Both the position numbers and the translations under genes were made by a program. Positions 53,055-61,971 of a stretch of DNA of 64,000 nucleotides are shown here, piece by piece. Position 1 is the stretch's first letter. Each line of letters begins with the position of its first letter. A model generated the notes under the pieces. The model was not told the origin of the DNA, did no database searches, and was given only the letters and a program-made list of their open reading frames with translations. Origin of the DNA: Dyadobacter jejuensis (lineage in GTDB: Bacteria > Bacteroidota > Bacteroidia > Cytophagales > Spirosomataceae); NCBI RefSeq assembly GCF_003149085.1, contig NZ_QGDT01000003.1, positions 1 to 64,000 of the forward strand, given 5' to 3'.

Positions 53055-55142
53055 TTAACTCGATTTTGTTAGGGGTAAGCTAATGATAAACTGGGCAAAA
53101 GCACCCACTTCGCTTTCTACCCAAATACTTCCTTGATGATCCTGAATTATTTTCTTACAAATGGATAATCCAAGGCCATAGGACTCTTCACCCAGTGTGC
53201 CCGCCCTATTGCTATTACCAGGTTGGTCAAATATCGAGTCGATCATTTCGGGAGGGATTCCTATTCCTTCATCACGAATTTCTATTTGGGCATAGTCTGC
53301 CTTTTTCTGATGTAGGGTTACTTGAATACGTTTTCGGGGTTTGCTGAACTTAATGGCATTAGAAATCAGATTATTTATGGCCCTACTAAGAAGCAACGGC
53401 TGTGCCATGGCAAAGAGCGAAGGAACGGCATGTATGACTATTTCTAGCTGTTTGAGTTGGGCAGAAAATTTCAATTCATCCACACAGTTCTGGATCAGTG
53501 CCGACAGCTCGATCGACTGAAAAGGTTCCTCGTCGTCCTTCTCAATATTAATCAAACCTTCAACCATCATGACGGCCTTGTCGTTGGACTGCTGCATCAA
53601 TACCAGCATATCCTGATGTTCAGGATCTATTGGTTCGGGGATGACTAGGTATTTGCCGTATTCCTGAATTTTTAGCATCGGAGTATGAAGCTCGCTAGCG
53701 ACACGTCCAATGAGCTCGTCCATTTGACGATTAGTAACCTGAAGGTCGGCCAGGCTGGTGCTAAGCAGCCAATTCCTAAAGTCCAGCTCTTGATGGAAGC
53801 TATTGACTTGTATAAGCCCTTTCTGCGCCATTCGGTAGTAGTAGACGGTGAGTATAACGCCCAAAACTACAAATAGGGTGATGATTAGGATAAATACCAG
53901 CCAAGAAGTACGATATTGGTTATTTACAAATAGCTGCTGATGAAGCCCCTCCTGATCGAGCCGAACAAACTCATCCTTTAGTCGAAACGATTGTAGATTG
54001 GATAAGGAGTTTCTTTTTTGCGAAGTACGTTCCAATACCTGAGTCAGCTCCTGGTAAGCTTGTTCATATTGGTGATTTGCCGCCTTAAGTCGACTTACCT
54101 CCGACAAAAGTTCCGATTTAAGTTCTGGCTGAGGTAGTACTGCCAGGGACCGATCCAGCTGATTGAGCCAGTGGTTGGCGGAGTCGGCTAGGTGCATCTT
54201 CCTGTATAGCCGACCAAGGGTCATCATGGTTTTTTGGCTGTCCTTGTTGAGTACCTGTTTTTGCTCTTGCCAAGCCTGGGCCTTTAGGGCATGTTTAAGG
54301 GACTCTTTGAGGTGTCCATTTTTTTCTAATCGACTCGATTCTTGTATGTCCAAAACTGCTTTGGCTTCCTTAATATAGGTATCCTTAGAAGGAAATCGTT
54401 GGGCGCCATCCTGCAAGAAGGTTTCAGATTTTTGGGTGTAATATATAGCGCTGTCCATGTCGTTAAGCTGATCGAAACTTAGTGCAAGGTTATTTAATAA
54501 TTCTTGTCGTAAAGCATAGCTTTCGAAGTCATTAGTACAATTGGCCGTGAGCTGAAAGCTCTTTCGAAAGGATTCTTTAGCATCCTGGAACAGTCCCTGC
54601 CGATAATACACCATTCCTAGGCGATATTGATGATGGCCTTGGCTGCATGGATCGACAACCTCAGGAATGCGCATACGGGCGTCATAATAATTTTTGAAGG
54701 CCGCTTTATAATTGCCTAGTTGAAAATTAAAGTCGCCCTTTAAAAACAAACTGAGGATATACAAATGCAAATATCTTGGTTCCGCCTTGTCATGAGACCA
54801 TATATCGTGTATGCTGTCGAGGGTGGCTACCGCCAATTCTGGTTCCTGTCGGGATTCGTAATAATTTCCCCCAAGGAACAAAAACCTGCGCATAGAGTCT
54901 AGGGGGCTATGCATAGTCCTACTCGAAAAAGCTGAGTCGAAATATGCTTTCGCTTTACTCTCCTCCCCTTTATCCAAATATTGTCGCGCCCCACTAACCA
55001 TAGCATCTATGAGAAGCTCAGATTGGTCATTCTGCTTCGGTTTATGCTCGCAACCAAATAGTAATAATCCGATGGCAATACCGCAACAGCATCTAAATAG
55101 ACGCTTACTGAAAACTATTTGTCGAGCTTTCGTCCATTCCAT
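53055..55142 (-). CDS. TPR-containing sensor histidine kinase, lipoprotein-like N-terminus
   Basis: A 695-residue sensor kinase. A lipobox-like signal ends at C31 (GIAIGLLLFGC). Tetratricopeptide-type helices cover about 45-370 (HHQYRLGMVYYRQGLFQDAK, NNLALSFDQLNDMDSAIYYT). One transmembrane helix lies at about 414-437. The kinase core follows: phosphoacceptor H487 in ASELHTPMLKIQEYG, the N box AINNLISNAIKFSK, and the G boxes EIRDEGIGIPP and GLGLSICKKI. No response regulator is adjacent, so it is an orphan kinase. The TPR sensor probably reads a periplasmic protein partner. Confidence 0.92.
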   Translation of the reverse strand: MEWTKARQIVFSKRLFRCCCGIAIGLLLFGCEHKPKQNDQSELLIDAMVSGARQYLDKGEESKAKAYFDSAFSSRTMHSPLDSMRRFLFLGGNYYESRQEPELAVATLDSIHDIWSHDKAEPRYLHLYILSLFLKGDFNFQLGNYKAAFKNYYDARMRIPEVVDPCSQGHHQYRLGMVYYRQGLFQDAKESFRKSFQLTANCTNDFESYALRQELLNNLALSFDQLNDMDSAIYYTQKSETFLQDGAQRFPSKDTYIKEAKAVLDIQESSRLEKNGHLKESLKHALKAQAWQEQKQVLNKDSQKTMMTLGRLYRKMHLADSANHWLNQLDRSLAVLPQPELKSELLSEVSRLKAANHQYEQAYQELTQVLERTSQKRNSLSNLQSFRLKDEFVRLDQEGLHQQLFVNNQYRTSWLVFILIITLFVVLGVILTVYYYRMAQKGLIQVNSFHQELDFRNWLLSTSLADLQVTNRQMDELIGRVASELHTPMLKIQEYGKYLVIPEPIDPEHQDMLVLMQQSNDKAVMMVEGLINIEKDDEEPFQSIELSALIQNCVDELKFSAQLKQLEIVIHAVPSLFAMAQPLLLSRAINNLISNAIKFSKPRKRIQVTLHQKKADYAQIEIRDEGIGIPPEMIDSIFDQPGNSNRAGTLGEESYGLGLSICKKIIQDHQGSIWVESEVGAFAQFIISLPLTKSS

Positions 55143-55639
55143 GCTTTGAGATTTTTGTTACTGTAATTATCAATGATAGTAATTTATCGAAAAAATAATA
55201 AAAATATCTCGATAAATAGATAAAGTCATACCTATAAAAGATATAGTATAAATTCTGCTAATTTAGTCATACTATATGCTTTGTCGCCGGAGTGCGGCGA
55301 ATTATTATTTACTGGATCGCCTCCTGTAGTAAGCCTTTGCCCACTGAAATTGTGGAAATTGGATCCTTATTGCTGCACAACTATTTTCTTTATGGATAGA
55401 ATTTTGTCCAAAAGGGGTATGCCTCTTTATCTTTAGATTCGAGATTTCAAAAAAGTAACTTGAAAAGGTAGCCCGAATTGATTATTTTGCGGTTTTTAAA
55501 TAAATTTATTAATTATCCTCGCTTTAGCTTTTTGTACTTTTTGACTTTTCTGGGACAATAAAAGTGAAGACATCGGGTTTTTAAGATTATATTATTCCTT
55601 CCCCATCTTTAATTTGTGGCAGAGGCCCATAGTATTTGT
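55143..55639. other. Divergent intergenic region between kinase and DUF3078 gene
   Basis: About 500 AT-rich bases. ATTTATCGA (55182-55190) and TCGATAAAT (55209-55217) form an inverted repeat 40-75 bases upstream of the kinase start, a possible operator. A small TCGCCG/CGGCGA stem lies at 55284-55300. No gene is supportable. Confidence 0.4.
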
Positions 55640-56608
55640 ATGATTGCAGGTTCAACGTTATCAAAATATAATTATCGAATTGTTAGTGCTTTCTTTCTTT
55701 TAAGCTTTCTATTTTCAGGGGTTGCTCAGGCGCAGACGGGTTACGACTTTCAGAAATTGGTCGACCTTTCCAATAAAATTAATGCGAACCGTCTTAAGCT
55801 CACCGCCGATACTACTTGGCATAAAATTCAGCTCGGCGCTAACTTTAACCAGGGGTCCTTTAGTAGCAACTGGACAGGTGGAGGGGTGAGTTCGGTAGGG
55901 ATAGGAACGTTTTTGAATGCCCTCTTCGAAAAGAAACGAGGGAAAAATGCCTGGAGAACCGACTTTCAGTCACAGTTTGGCTTCGTGAAGAACCAGGGGC
56001 AGGAGAGTCGTAAAAATATGGACCGGATTTTTATTGACTTCAAATACAGCCGAACCTTGAGCCCTAAATGGGTGATGTTTGCGAATATTAACGGACAAAG
56101 TCAGTTTGCTTCTGGCTACGACTATTCAACACAAGGGGATTCACTGGAAATAAAGAAAAAGGTTTCCAACCTTTTGTCCCCAGCCTACATCACCGAATCT
56201 ATTGGACTGGAATATAAGCCAGTTCCTTATTTTTTCCTTGATTTTGCTCCCGGGGCCTTTCGGCAGACTGTCGTTGCCGATCGCAACTTGTATGTCAATA
56301 CTCCCGATCAAAAGAACTATGGCGTTCCTATCGGCCATCGGATTCGATATGAGTTGGCATTGATGCAAATAGTAGCCAACTACAATAAAGAGATCTTCAA
56401 GCAGGTGAATTTGAAATTCAGGTATCAATTTTATTCCAATATAATCAACCCATTCAATGCCGATCACCGCTTAGACGCCTCTCTGACGGCCAAGGTCAAC
56501 AAGTTTGTCAATGTGAACCTGAGTTCTATCGTGATTTATGACGACGACCAAAGCGGGGATATACAGTTTGCCCAAGGCTTGAATATTGGCTTTTTATACT
56601 CCTTTTAA
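55640..56608 (+). CDS. DUF3078 outer-membrane-type protein
   Basis: A 322-residue exported protein started at ATG 55640; an in-frame GTG at 55616 would add eight residues. The signal is IVSAFFLLSFLFSGVAQAQ. The conserved DUF3078 region begins WHKIQLGANFNQGSFSSNWT and continues with alternating beta strands rich in aromatic residues (WVMFANINGQSQFASGYDYS), ending NIGFLYSF, as expected for a small outer-membrane beta-barrel. Function of the family is unknown. It is convergent with the phosphoesterase operon. Confidence 0.87.
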   Translation: MIAGSTLSKYNYRIVSAFFLLSFLFSGVAQAQTGYDFQKLVDLSNKINANRLKLTADTTWHKIQLGANFNQGSFSSNWTGGGVSSVGIGTFLNALFEKKRGKNAWRTDFQSQFGFVKNQGQESRKNMDRIFIDFKYSRTLSPKWVMFANINGQSQFASGYDYSTQGDSLEIKKKVSNLLSPAYITESIGLEYKPVPYFFLDFAPGAFRQTVVADRNLYVNTPDQKNYGVPIGHRIRYELALMQIVANYNKEIFKQVNLKFRYQFYSNIINPFNADHRLDASLTAKVNKFVNVNLSSIVIYDDDQSGDIQFAQGLNIGFLYSF

Positions 56609-56613
56609 GTGTT

Positions 56614-56661
56614 ACGAGAAAGCCCCGGCGACCTTTGAATGGGCTGCCGGGGCTTTCTCGT
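56614..56661. terminator. Bidirectional hairpin terminator
   Basis: A perfect 16-bp stem joins 56614-56629 (ACGAGAAAGCCCCGGC) with 56646-56661. It lies between the convergent DUF3078 and phosphoesterase genes, six bases after one stop and ten bases from the other. T residues are limited, but stem strength is high. Confidence 0.75.
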
Positions 56662-56671
56662 TTACCTCTAT

Positions 56672-59443
56672 TTATTTTTGTTTCTTCTTCAGCTTATTCT
56701 TCTTTCTTAGATTTTCATCGTCTTCCATTCGCCTTTTTTGCATGGTTTCGGTTCTATCCATTTCTTCAGATTCCGAAAAGGCCTTCCAGTCAAATTCTTC
56801 ATCAAAAGGATCTAAGGCCTTCTGGGGATCGAAAAGCCGTGTGTCGATGGGAACCGCCCTATAAGGTGTGAAATCGGGAGTGGCCGTCAATAAGTCGCTC
56901 AAACTGGTGGCAGTAGCGTCGTATTGGTTCAAATAGGGGATGCCTAGGATATGCCAGAAAGTTTTAAATATGCTACCAAAACTATAATGGTCATGACCGA
57001 CATAGTTCCGCTTTACGTAGGGCGATATGGTCATTAATATACTCCTATGGGCATCCACATGGTCTACGCCACCTTGGGGGTCATCTTCGGTGACTACAAT
57101 GAGCATGTTTTTCCAGTAAGGGGTATGGGATAGGAACTCGATGGTACGTCCCAGGGCCAAGTCATTGTCGGCCATATAGCTCTCGGTAAAGGGGAATCCG
57201 GCATGAGCGCGTTCGCGGGTACCGTGGTCGTTGGGTAGCATTAAGGTGAGTACCGACGGCAGGGTTTTATCTTCACCGATCCATTTCTCTTTGAACTCAT
57301 CCATAAAAACATCGGCCCTGAACTGGTCGGGAATCGACATATTATAAGTCGGGAATATCCTGGAAGATTTATCGTATAGGGGAGCGGGCAAGGGGTAGTT
57401 GACCAAGTATAACTCCCCAATATGCTTCATCGTACTATCCGAATAGTTAGCAGCCATTTCCACCCCAAATCCAAAGTTGAAGAAGTCCTTTTTGTTCCTT
57501 TCCAGGTGGTCCCAAATAGATCCTGCTTCATTATAGTCCTCAGGATAGATGCTGCCCGTAGAGCCGTAGAATGCGAGGTTACCAGGGGCCTTGGAGTCCG
57601 ATCGCATGCTTCTCTGACCACCATAAGCGGCCGTGGTGCCGGTTTCTACCCATTCGTTGGGGTAGGTATTCACGAGCCAGCGGTGCCCGTCGGCCGACAC
57701 GTCTGAGTCGCAATAGAAGTTGTCGGATATCGCAAACTGCCTCGCCAATGCTGCATGGTTGGGCATTACATCCACGCCTTTTAAGGACAGGGTGTTGGCT
57801 TTATTGCTAAAGTCTTTTCGTAGCCCGTACCTGGCGATGGTGGAGTCTCCGTTTCCGCCCTCATGTTGTCCAAAGACTTCATCGTAGGTCCTGTTTTCTT
57901 TAGAGATAAACACAATGTGCTTGATAGGGCTTTCCGATGCGCCGGGATAGAGCGGGATAGGATGTTCGGACTTTTTGAGCGCTACATCCGTGAATCGAAA
58001 ATTATTATCCTTAACCTTTAGCGTCAATTCTTTGAGTTCCCGATCGGTCGGGATGTCCATTACCGACACTGTTCCTTTCATTAGGCTACCAATGTAGCTA
58101 CCTTCAGGCCCAAGGGTATGATCGCGGCCACCATTGGGTCCACTGCCTAAGCCTTTGGCATTGGTGACTATGAGTTTTGTCCCATCGGGGCTAGTTTTTA
58201 CCTTGGAGGGGAACCAGCCAACCGGAATGTGTCCTACCACCTGCTTGGTTGGGATATCGATCACCGCTACGGCATTTATTCCCGATTCGGCTACATAAAG
58301 TCGATTTTGGTCGGGCGATACGGTGAGTCCGAAAGGGATAATGCCCCTTAACTGGCCTAGCCGTGGTTCGGGATTTAAAAAAATATTTTCGACGATGGTA
58401 TCCTTCTTCATGTCGATAACCGACACGCAATCATTATTTCCATTGCTTACGAATACGTAGTCGTCGGTGGCGGCCAGGGAGTTGGGGCTGCTGCCTCCTA
58501 CCGCCGGGAAGTCTTCTACGAGCTGCCCCACCAGTATTCCGGTCTTAATCTTGGACTTGATTTGAGGTTTAGGGCCATTTAGGTCATAACTCCAAACTGA
58601 AAAAGCCTCCGGTGCATTGGGGTCGCCTAAGGGTGGAACCCCTTCAGAAGGGATTCCCTCTATCATTTCCTTAGATCCATAACGGGTAGAGGGCCATTTA
58701 TGCCCGGTCTCTTTAAGATTCTTTTTGTCTAGGTCGGTAAAGGGTTTATATTCAAACACGCCGACATTCGCTACATAGATCCGTTTTTCATTGGGCGATA
58801 AACAAACCCCGAACGGGTAGCGACCCGTGGGGACATTGTGAAGTATTTTTTTTGTTTTGGTGTCGATCACCAATAATCTGAAACCAATTTGATCGACCGC
58901 ATACAGGGTACTTCCGTCTTTAGAAAGCGTCATGTCGCCTATATAGCCATGGCTATAGTCGAGGCCGTTATCTTGGGCCTCACAGGCAATGGACCCCTTA
59001 CTGTCGCCAGTTTGAGGATCGAAAAGGAATATTTTATTGGCTTGCCCTCCCGCCACATACATGGTCTGGTTGTCGGGGGCAATGGCTAAGCCCATAAAAC
59101 AAGCCTCCAAAATACCTTTATCGGTACTGTTCCCTTCGGGGATTTGTCGGATACTCGCCTGCTGCTCCAGCACCTGCGAAAGGATAGAAATAGACAAAGG
59201 GCTGGTACCCGAATTGGCCGTTACGGCCAGTTTCCCATCGGCACTAACAGTCAATCCGTAGGGGTGAGGGGCAACGGTATGTTGTTGGCCATAGGGGGTT
59301 AGGAATCGGCCATTTGGAATGGTGGTAACCCCATTTTTATTTTTCGAAATGTATGCTTTTCCGGCTGGGGAGTCGGCCACCCATTTCTGAGCCTGGGCCA
59401 GTGGAGCGGCCAGCAGGGCGGTTATGATTAATAGATGCTTCAT
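56672..59443 (-). CDS. YncE-type beta-propeller fused to phosphoesterase domain (second copy)
   Basis: A 923-residue exported protein (signal MKHLLIITALLAAPLAQA). The N-terminal half (about 25-480) is a YncE-like propeller with repeats such as VFVSNGNNDCVSVIDMKKDT and LYVAESGINAVAVIDIPTKQ. The C-terminal part (about 510-880) is a phosphoesterase of the AcpA/phospholipase C type: HIVFISKENRTYDEVFGQ, DNFYCDSDVSADGHRW and DPQGGVDHVDAHRS provide the metal and nucleophile regions. It ends in a very charged tail (MQKRRMEDDENLRKKNKLKK). It should hydrolyse phosphate esters in the periplasm or at the surface. It is the last gene after its paralog and a TonB receptor. Confidence 0.88.
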   Translation of the reverse strand: MKHLLIITALLAAPLAQAQKWVADSPAGKAYISKNKNGVTTIPNGRFLTPYGQQHTVAPHPYGLTVSADGKLAVTANSGTSPLSISILSQVLEQQASIRQIPEGNSTDKGILEACFMGLAIAPDNQTMYVAGGQANKIFLFDPQTGDSKGSIACEAQDNGLDYSHGYIGDMTLSKDGSTLYAVDQIGFRLLVIDTKTKKILHNVPTGRYPFGVCLSPNEKRIYVANVGVFEYKPFTDLDKKNLKETGHKWPSTRYGSKEMIEGIPSEGVPPLGDPNAPEAFSVWSYDLNGPKPQIKSKIKTGILVGQLVEDFPAVGGSSPNSLAATDDYVFVSNGNNDCVSVIDMKKDTIVENIFLNPEPRLGQLRGIIPFGLTVSPDQNRLYVAESGINAVAVIDIPTKQVVGHIPVGWFPSKVKTSPDGTKLIVTNAKGLGSGPNGGRDHTLGPEGSYIGSLMKGTVSVMDIPTDRELKELTLKVKDNNFRFTDVALKKSEHPIPLYPGASESPIKHIVFISKENRTYDEVFGQHEGGNGDSTIARYGLRKDFSNKANTLSLKGVDVMPNHAALARQFAISDNFYCDSDVSADGHRWLVNTYPNEWVETGTTAAYGGQRSMRSDSKAPGNLAFYGSTGSIYPEDYNEAGSIWDHLERNKKDFFNFGFGVEMAANYSDSTMKHIGELYLVNYPLPAPLYDKSSRIFPTYNMSIPDQFRADVFMDEFKEKWIGEDKTLPSVLTLMLPNDHGTRERAHAGFPFTESYMADNDLALGRTIEFLSHTPYWKNMLIVVTEDDPQGGVDHVDAHRSILMTISPYVKRNYVGHDHYSFGSIFKTFWHILGIPYLNQYDATATSLSDLLTATPDFTPYRAVPIDTRLFDPQKALDPFDEEFDWKAFSESEEMDRTETMQKRRMEDDENLRKKNKLKKKQK

Positions 59444-59461
59444 GGTTGAGTTGGTTTTGGC

Positions 59462-61933
59462 TTAGTCGTCGTCTTCTTCATCTTTTTGTTCGAGCCTTAC
59501 GAATGCACCACGCCTTGGGGCGGGCATTACGCTGTTTTCACCTTTCACCGTTTGCCAGACGATCTCACTGAATACATAGTCGTCTATAGCGTCGGGCTGG
59601 CTAAGGTCGAAGGAGTCGGATCGCTTAGAATTTTTATTGACAGCCACATTCTTTTGATACAGATCCACACCCGGTTCCTTGGCCTCGAAAGGAGTGGTAT
59701 TGGGGGTGGCCTGAAAACAACGCCACATGGGCCTGGCGGCGGCGTCGTATTGGCTCATCGGTTTTAGTCCTAAAATAAGCTCTATGGTACGCAACATTCC
59801 GGAGGTTGAATACATGGTATGATCCACGAAATTGCGCTTTACATAGCCCCCCGCCACGAAGGCTATGGAGCGATGGGCGTCCACATGATCGGGGCCATTC
59901 TGAGCGTCATCTTCTAGAATAAACACCACGGATTCCTTCCAAATCTTACTCTTTGACAGATGTTCTACGAAGCGGCCAACCGCCAGGTCGTTGTCGGCTA
60001 CGGCAGCATAGGGGGTAGGCTTGCCTACACTGGCTCCAGAGGTATGGTCGTTTCCGAAACGTACGGTCGTTAGTGCTGGAACGGCTCCAACGGCCAGTAG
60101 AGAATCGAAATCGGCCTCCCAGGCCTTTTGTCGGTCTATGTCCATATAGCCTAAGTTGTACCCCTTAAAGGAAGGCGCATAATGTTCGTTTAACGACGCT
60201 ATGGTCGCTTTTTCTCCGGCAACAAACCAGCCATAGGTGCGGTAGCTTATCCCAGCCCGCTTGCAATGATCCCAGATGAAGCCATCGCGAGGATGAGCTA
60301 TTTCGCGGCTACCCTCGTAGTCGTAGGTGCCTCCTCGGCCTCCATAGCTCGTTACCCAGCTTTTTTCGACATAGTCGTTGGCATAGGCCGCCGAGGACCA
60401 GTTATGGCCGTCGGCACTTACCTCGGCGTCTACATAGAAATTGTCGAGGAGCACAAACTCCCTGGCCAAAGCGTGCTGGTTGGGGGTTACTTTTTCGGGG
60501 AAAAGGCATAGGCTAGGATCTCCATTGCCTTCTTTCATGTCGCCAAGTACCTGGTCGTAGGTCCTGTTTTCTTTTACAATATAAAATACATGTTTTATAG
60601 GAGAGGAGGCACCTACCTCCATAGGGATAGGATTTCCTTTCTCTCCCTCTGCTTTGAGTTCCTTGCTTTTGGTATAGGGGGTGTTGCTGTATACTAATCT
60701 GGAGTAGGTGTCCATGGTGGCTTGGTCGGGTCGGTCGATTATGGACAGGGTACCTTTAAAAAGCCCACCGATGTATTCTTCCCGGCCAGTGTATGCCTGC
60801 GGGTTTGGCCCCTTGTCCATGGGAACCTTCGCCAAAGATGGATTAGGCCCCTTGGGATTGGCTTTGGAAGAGAAACCCTTGCCATTGGTTACAAAAAGCC
60901 TGTTTCCGATGGTTTTGACGGCGGTGGGATACCAGCCTGTAGGGATAAAACCGATGGATCGGCTTCGGCCTTTCTCACTAATATCGAATACTGCCAGACA
61001 GTTATTGTCGGCGTTGGCTATATACAGGACATCTTCTTCAGCATTGAGCGCTACTGCATTAGGCGTGCTTCCCACCGGGGCCTCTGGGTAAAGGGAGGTG
61101 GTTAGTGTCTCTGCAATCTTTTTATGGTGAAGGTCTATTACCGACACCGTGTTATCGTTTCCGTGTGCTACGTATAGGTACTTGCCATCCTTAGTTACTA
61201 CCATATCGTTAGGGTTTTTGTCAGTAGGGATATGGTGGCTCAACCTACCCGATTTTAGGTCGTATACCGCTATGGCAGCGCCGCCCCACAGCGAAATATA
61301 GAGCTCCTGCTGCGTGGGCGACAACACACAGCCATAAGCTTCGGCTTTTAGCTTTACTTTCTTAAGGACTTTTTTGGTAGTGGTACTGCAGATATAGAGG
61401 CTGCTGTCTTCCTTGGTTACCACGTATAGTCGCTCTTGGCCTTCATCGACGACCAGCCCCGTAGGAGAGATTTTGTTTGGCCAAGGTTTTCCTAATACGA
61501 TCGAATCGGTTTTTTGGAGTTTCTTATCCGCTACCGAATAGACGATGATGCGGTTATCGTTGCCACCAGAAGCGTAAAGCCTGGTATCGTCGTGGTTGAA
61601 ACTAAGGCCCACATACGCCTTCGCAATTGGTTGTGAATCGAGAATGGTTTCGTTTTTGGCATCAATTAAGGTGATGCTTTGTATGGCCTGACCGTTATTG
61701 GTAACCGCCAGGTATTTTTGTGATGGAGATACCACCAGATTAAGCGGCAAATCGTCTAAGTCCAGGCTGCGGCCTACCGGTGTTAAGGACCACCCATTGG
61801 GTAAATGTACCGATTTACCCTTTAACTGAGTATATAAAGGGTCGCTGATTTGAGTCGTAGCGTTTCGTTTACAGCCGAGCCATATTAGGGAAAGTGCTAT
61901 AAAGGTCAGGGGAATAGTGAATATTCTTTTCAT
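59462..61933 (-). CDS. YncE-type beta-propeller fused to phosphoesterase domain (first copy)
   Basis: An 823-residue lipoprotein started at ATG 61933 (MKRIFTIPLTFIALSLIWLGC); an in-frame ATG at 61999 would disrupt the signal and overlap the receptor. The propeller half has KYLYVAHGNDNTVSVIDLHH and LYIANADNNCLAVFDISE. The phosphoesterase half has HVFYIVKENRTYDQVLGD, DNFYVDAEVSADGHNW and EDDAQNGPDHVDAHRS. It shares domain order and motifs with the next gene, 18 bases downstream, so the two arose by tandem duplication. This copy is lipid-anchored, the other is secreted, suggesting different locations. Confidence 0.88.
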   Translation of the reverse strand: MKRIFTIPLTFIALSLIWLGCKRNATTQISDPLYTQLKGKSVHLPNGWSLTPVGRSLDLDDLPLNLVVSPSQKYLAVTNNGQAIQSITLIDAKNETILDSQPIAKAYVGLSFNHDDTRLYASGGNDNRIIVYSVADKKLQKTDSIVLGKPWPNKISPTGLVVDEGQERLYVVTKEDSSLYICSTTTKKVLKKVKLKAEAYGCVLSPTQQELYISLWGGAAIAVYDLKSGRLSHHIPTDKNPNDMVVTKDGKYLYVAHGNDNTVSVIDLHHKKIAETLTTSLYPEAPVGSTPNAVALNAEEDVLYIANADNNCLAVFDISEKGRSRSIGFIPTGWYPTAVKTIGNRLFVTNGKGFSSKANPKGPNPSLAKVPMDKGPNPQAYTGREEYIGGLFKGTLSIIDRPDQATMDTYSRLVYSNTPYTKSKELKAEGEKGNPIPMEVGASSPIKHVFYIVKENRTYDQVLGDMKEGNGDPSLCLFPEKVTPNQHALAREFVLLDNFYVDAEVSADGHNWSSAAYANDYVEKSWVTSYGGRGGTYDYEGSREIAHPRDGFIWDHCKRAGISYRTYGWFVAGEKATIASLNEHYAPSFKGYNLGYMDIDRQKAWEADFDSLLAVGAVPALTTVRFGNDHTSGASVGKPTPYAAVADNDLAVGRFVEHLSKSKIWKESVVFILEDDAQNGPDHVDAHRSIAFVAGGYVKRNFVDHTMYSTSGMLRTIELILGLKPMSQYDAAARPMWRCFQATPNTTPFEAKEPGVDLYQKNVAVNKNSKRSDSFDLSQPDAIDDYVFSEIVWQTVKGENSVMPAPRRGAFVRLEQKDEEDDD

Positions 61934-61971
61934 TTTTATATTAGGTGAGTCGAGATTTGCTTGTAGTTTTC

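Noticed and set aside
53055-55142. Histidine kinase as a one-protein hybrid two-component system
   Set aside because: No receiver or DNA-binding domain follows the ATPase domain, so it is a plain sensor kinase.
60266-61105. Several long plus-strand open frames opposite the phosphoesterase genes
   Set aside because: They are antisense to clearly conserved coding sequence and show no family motifs.
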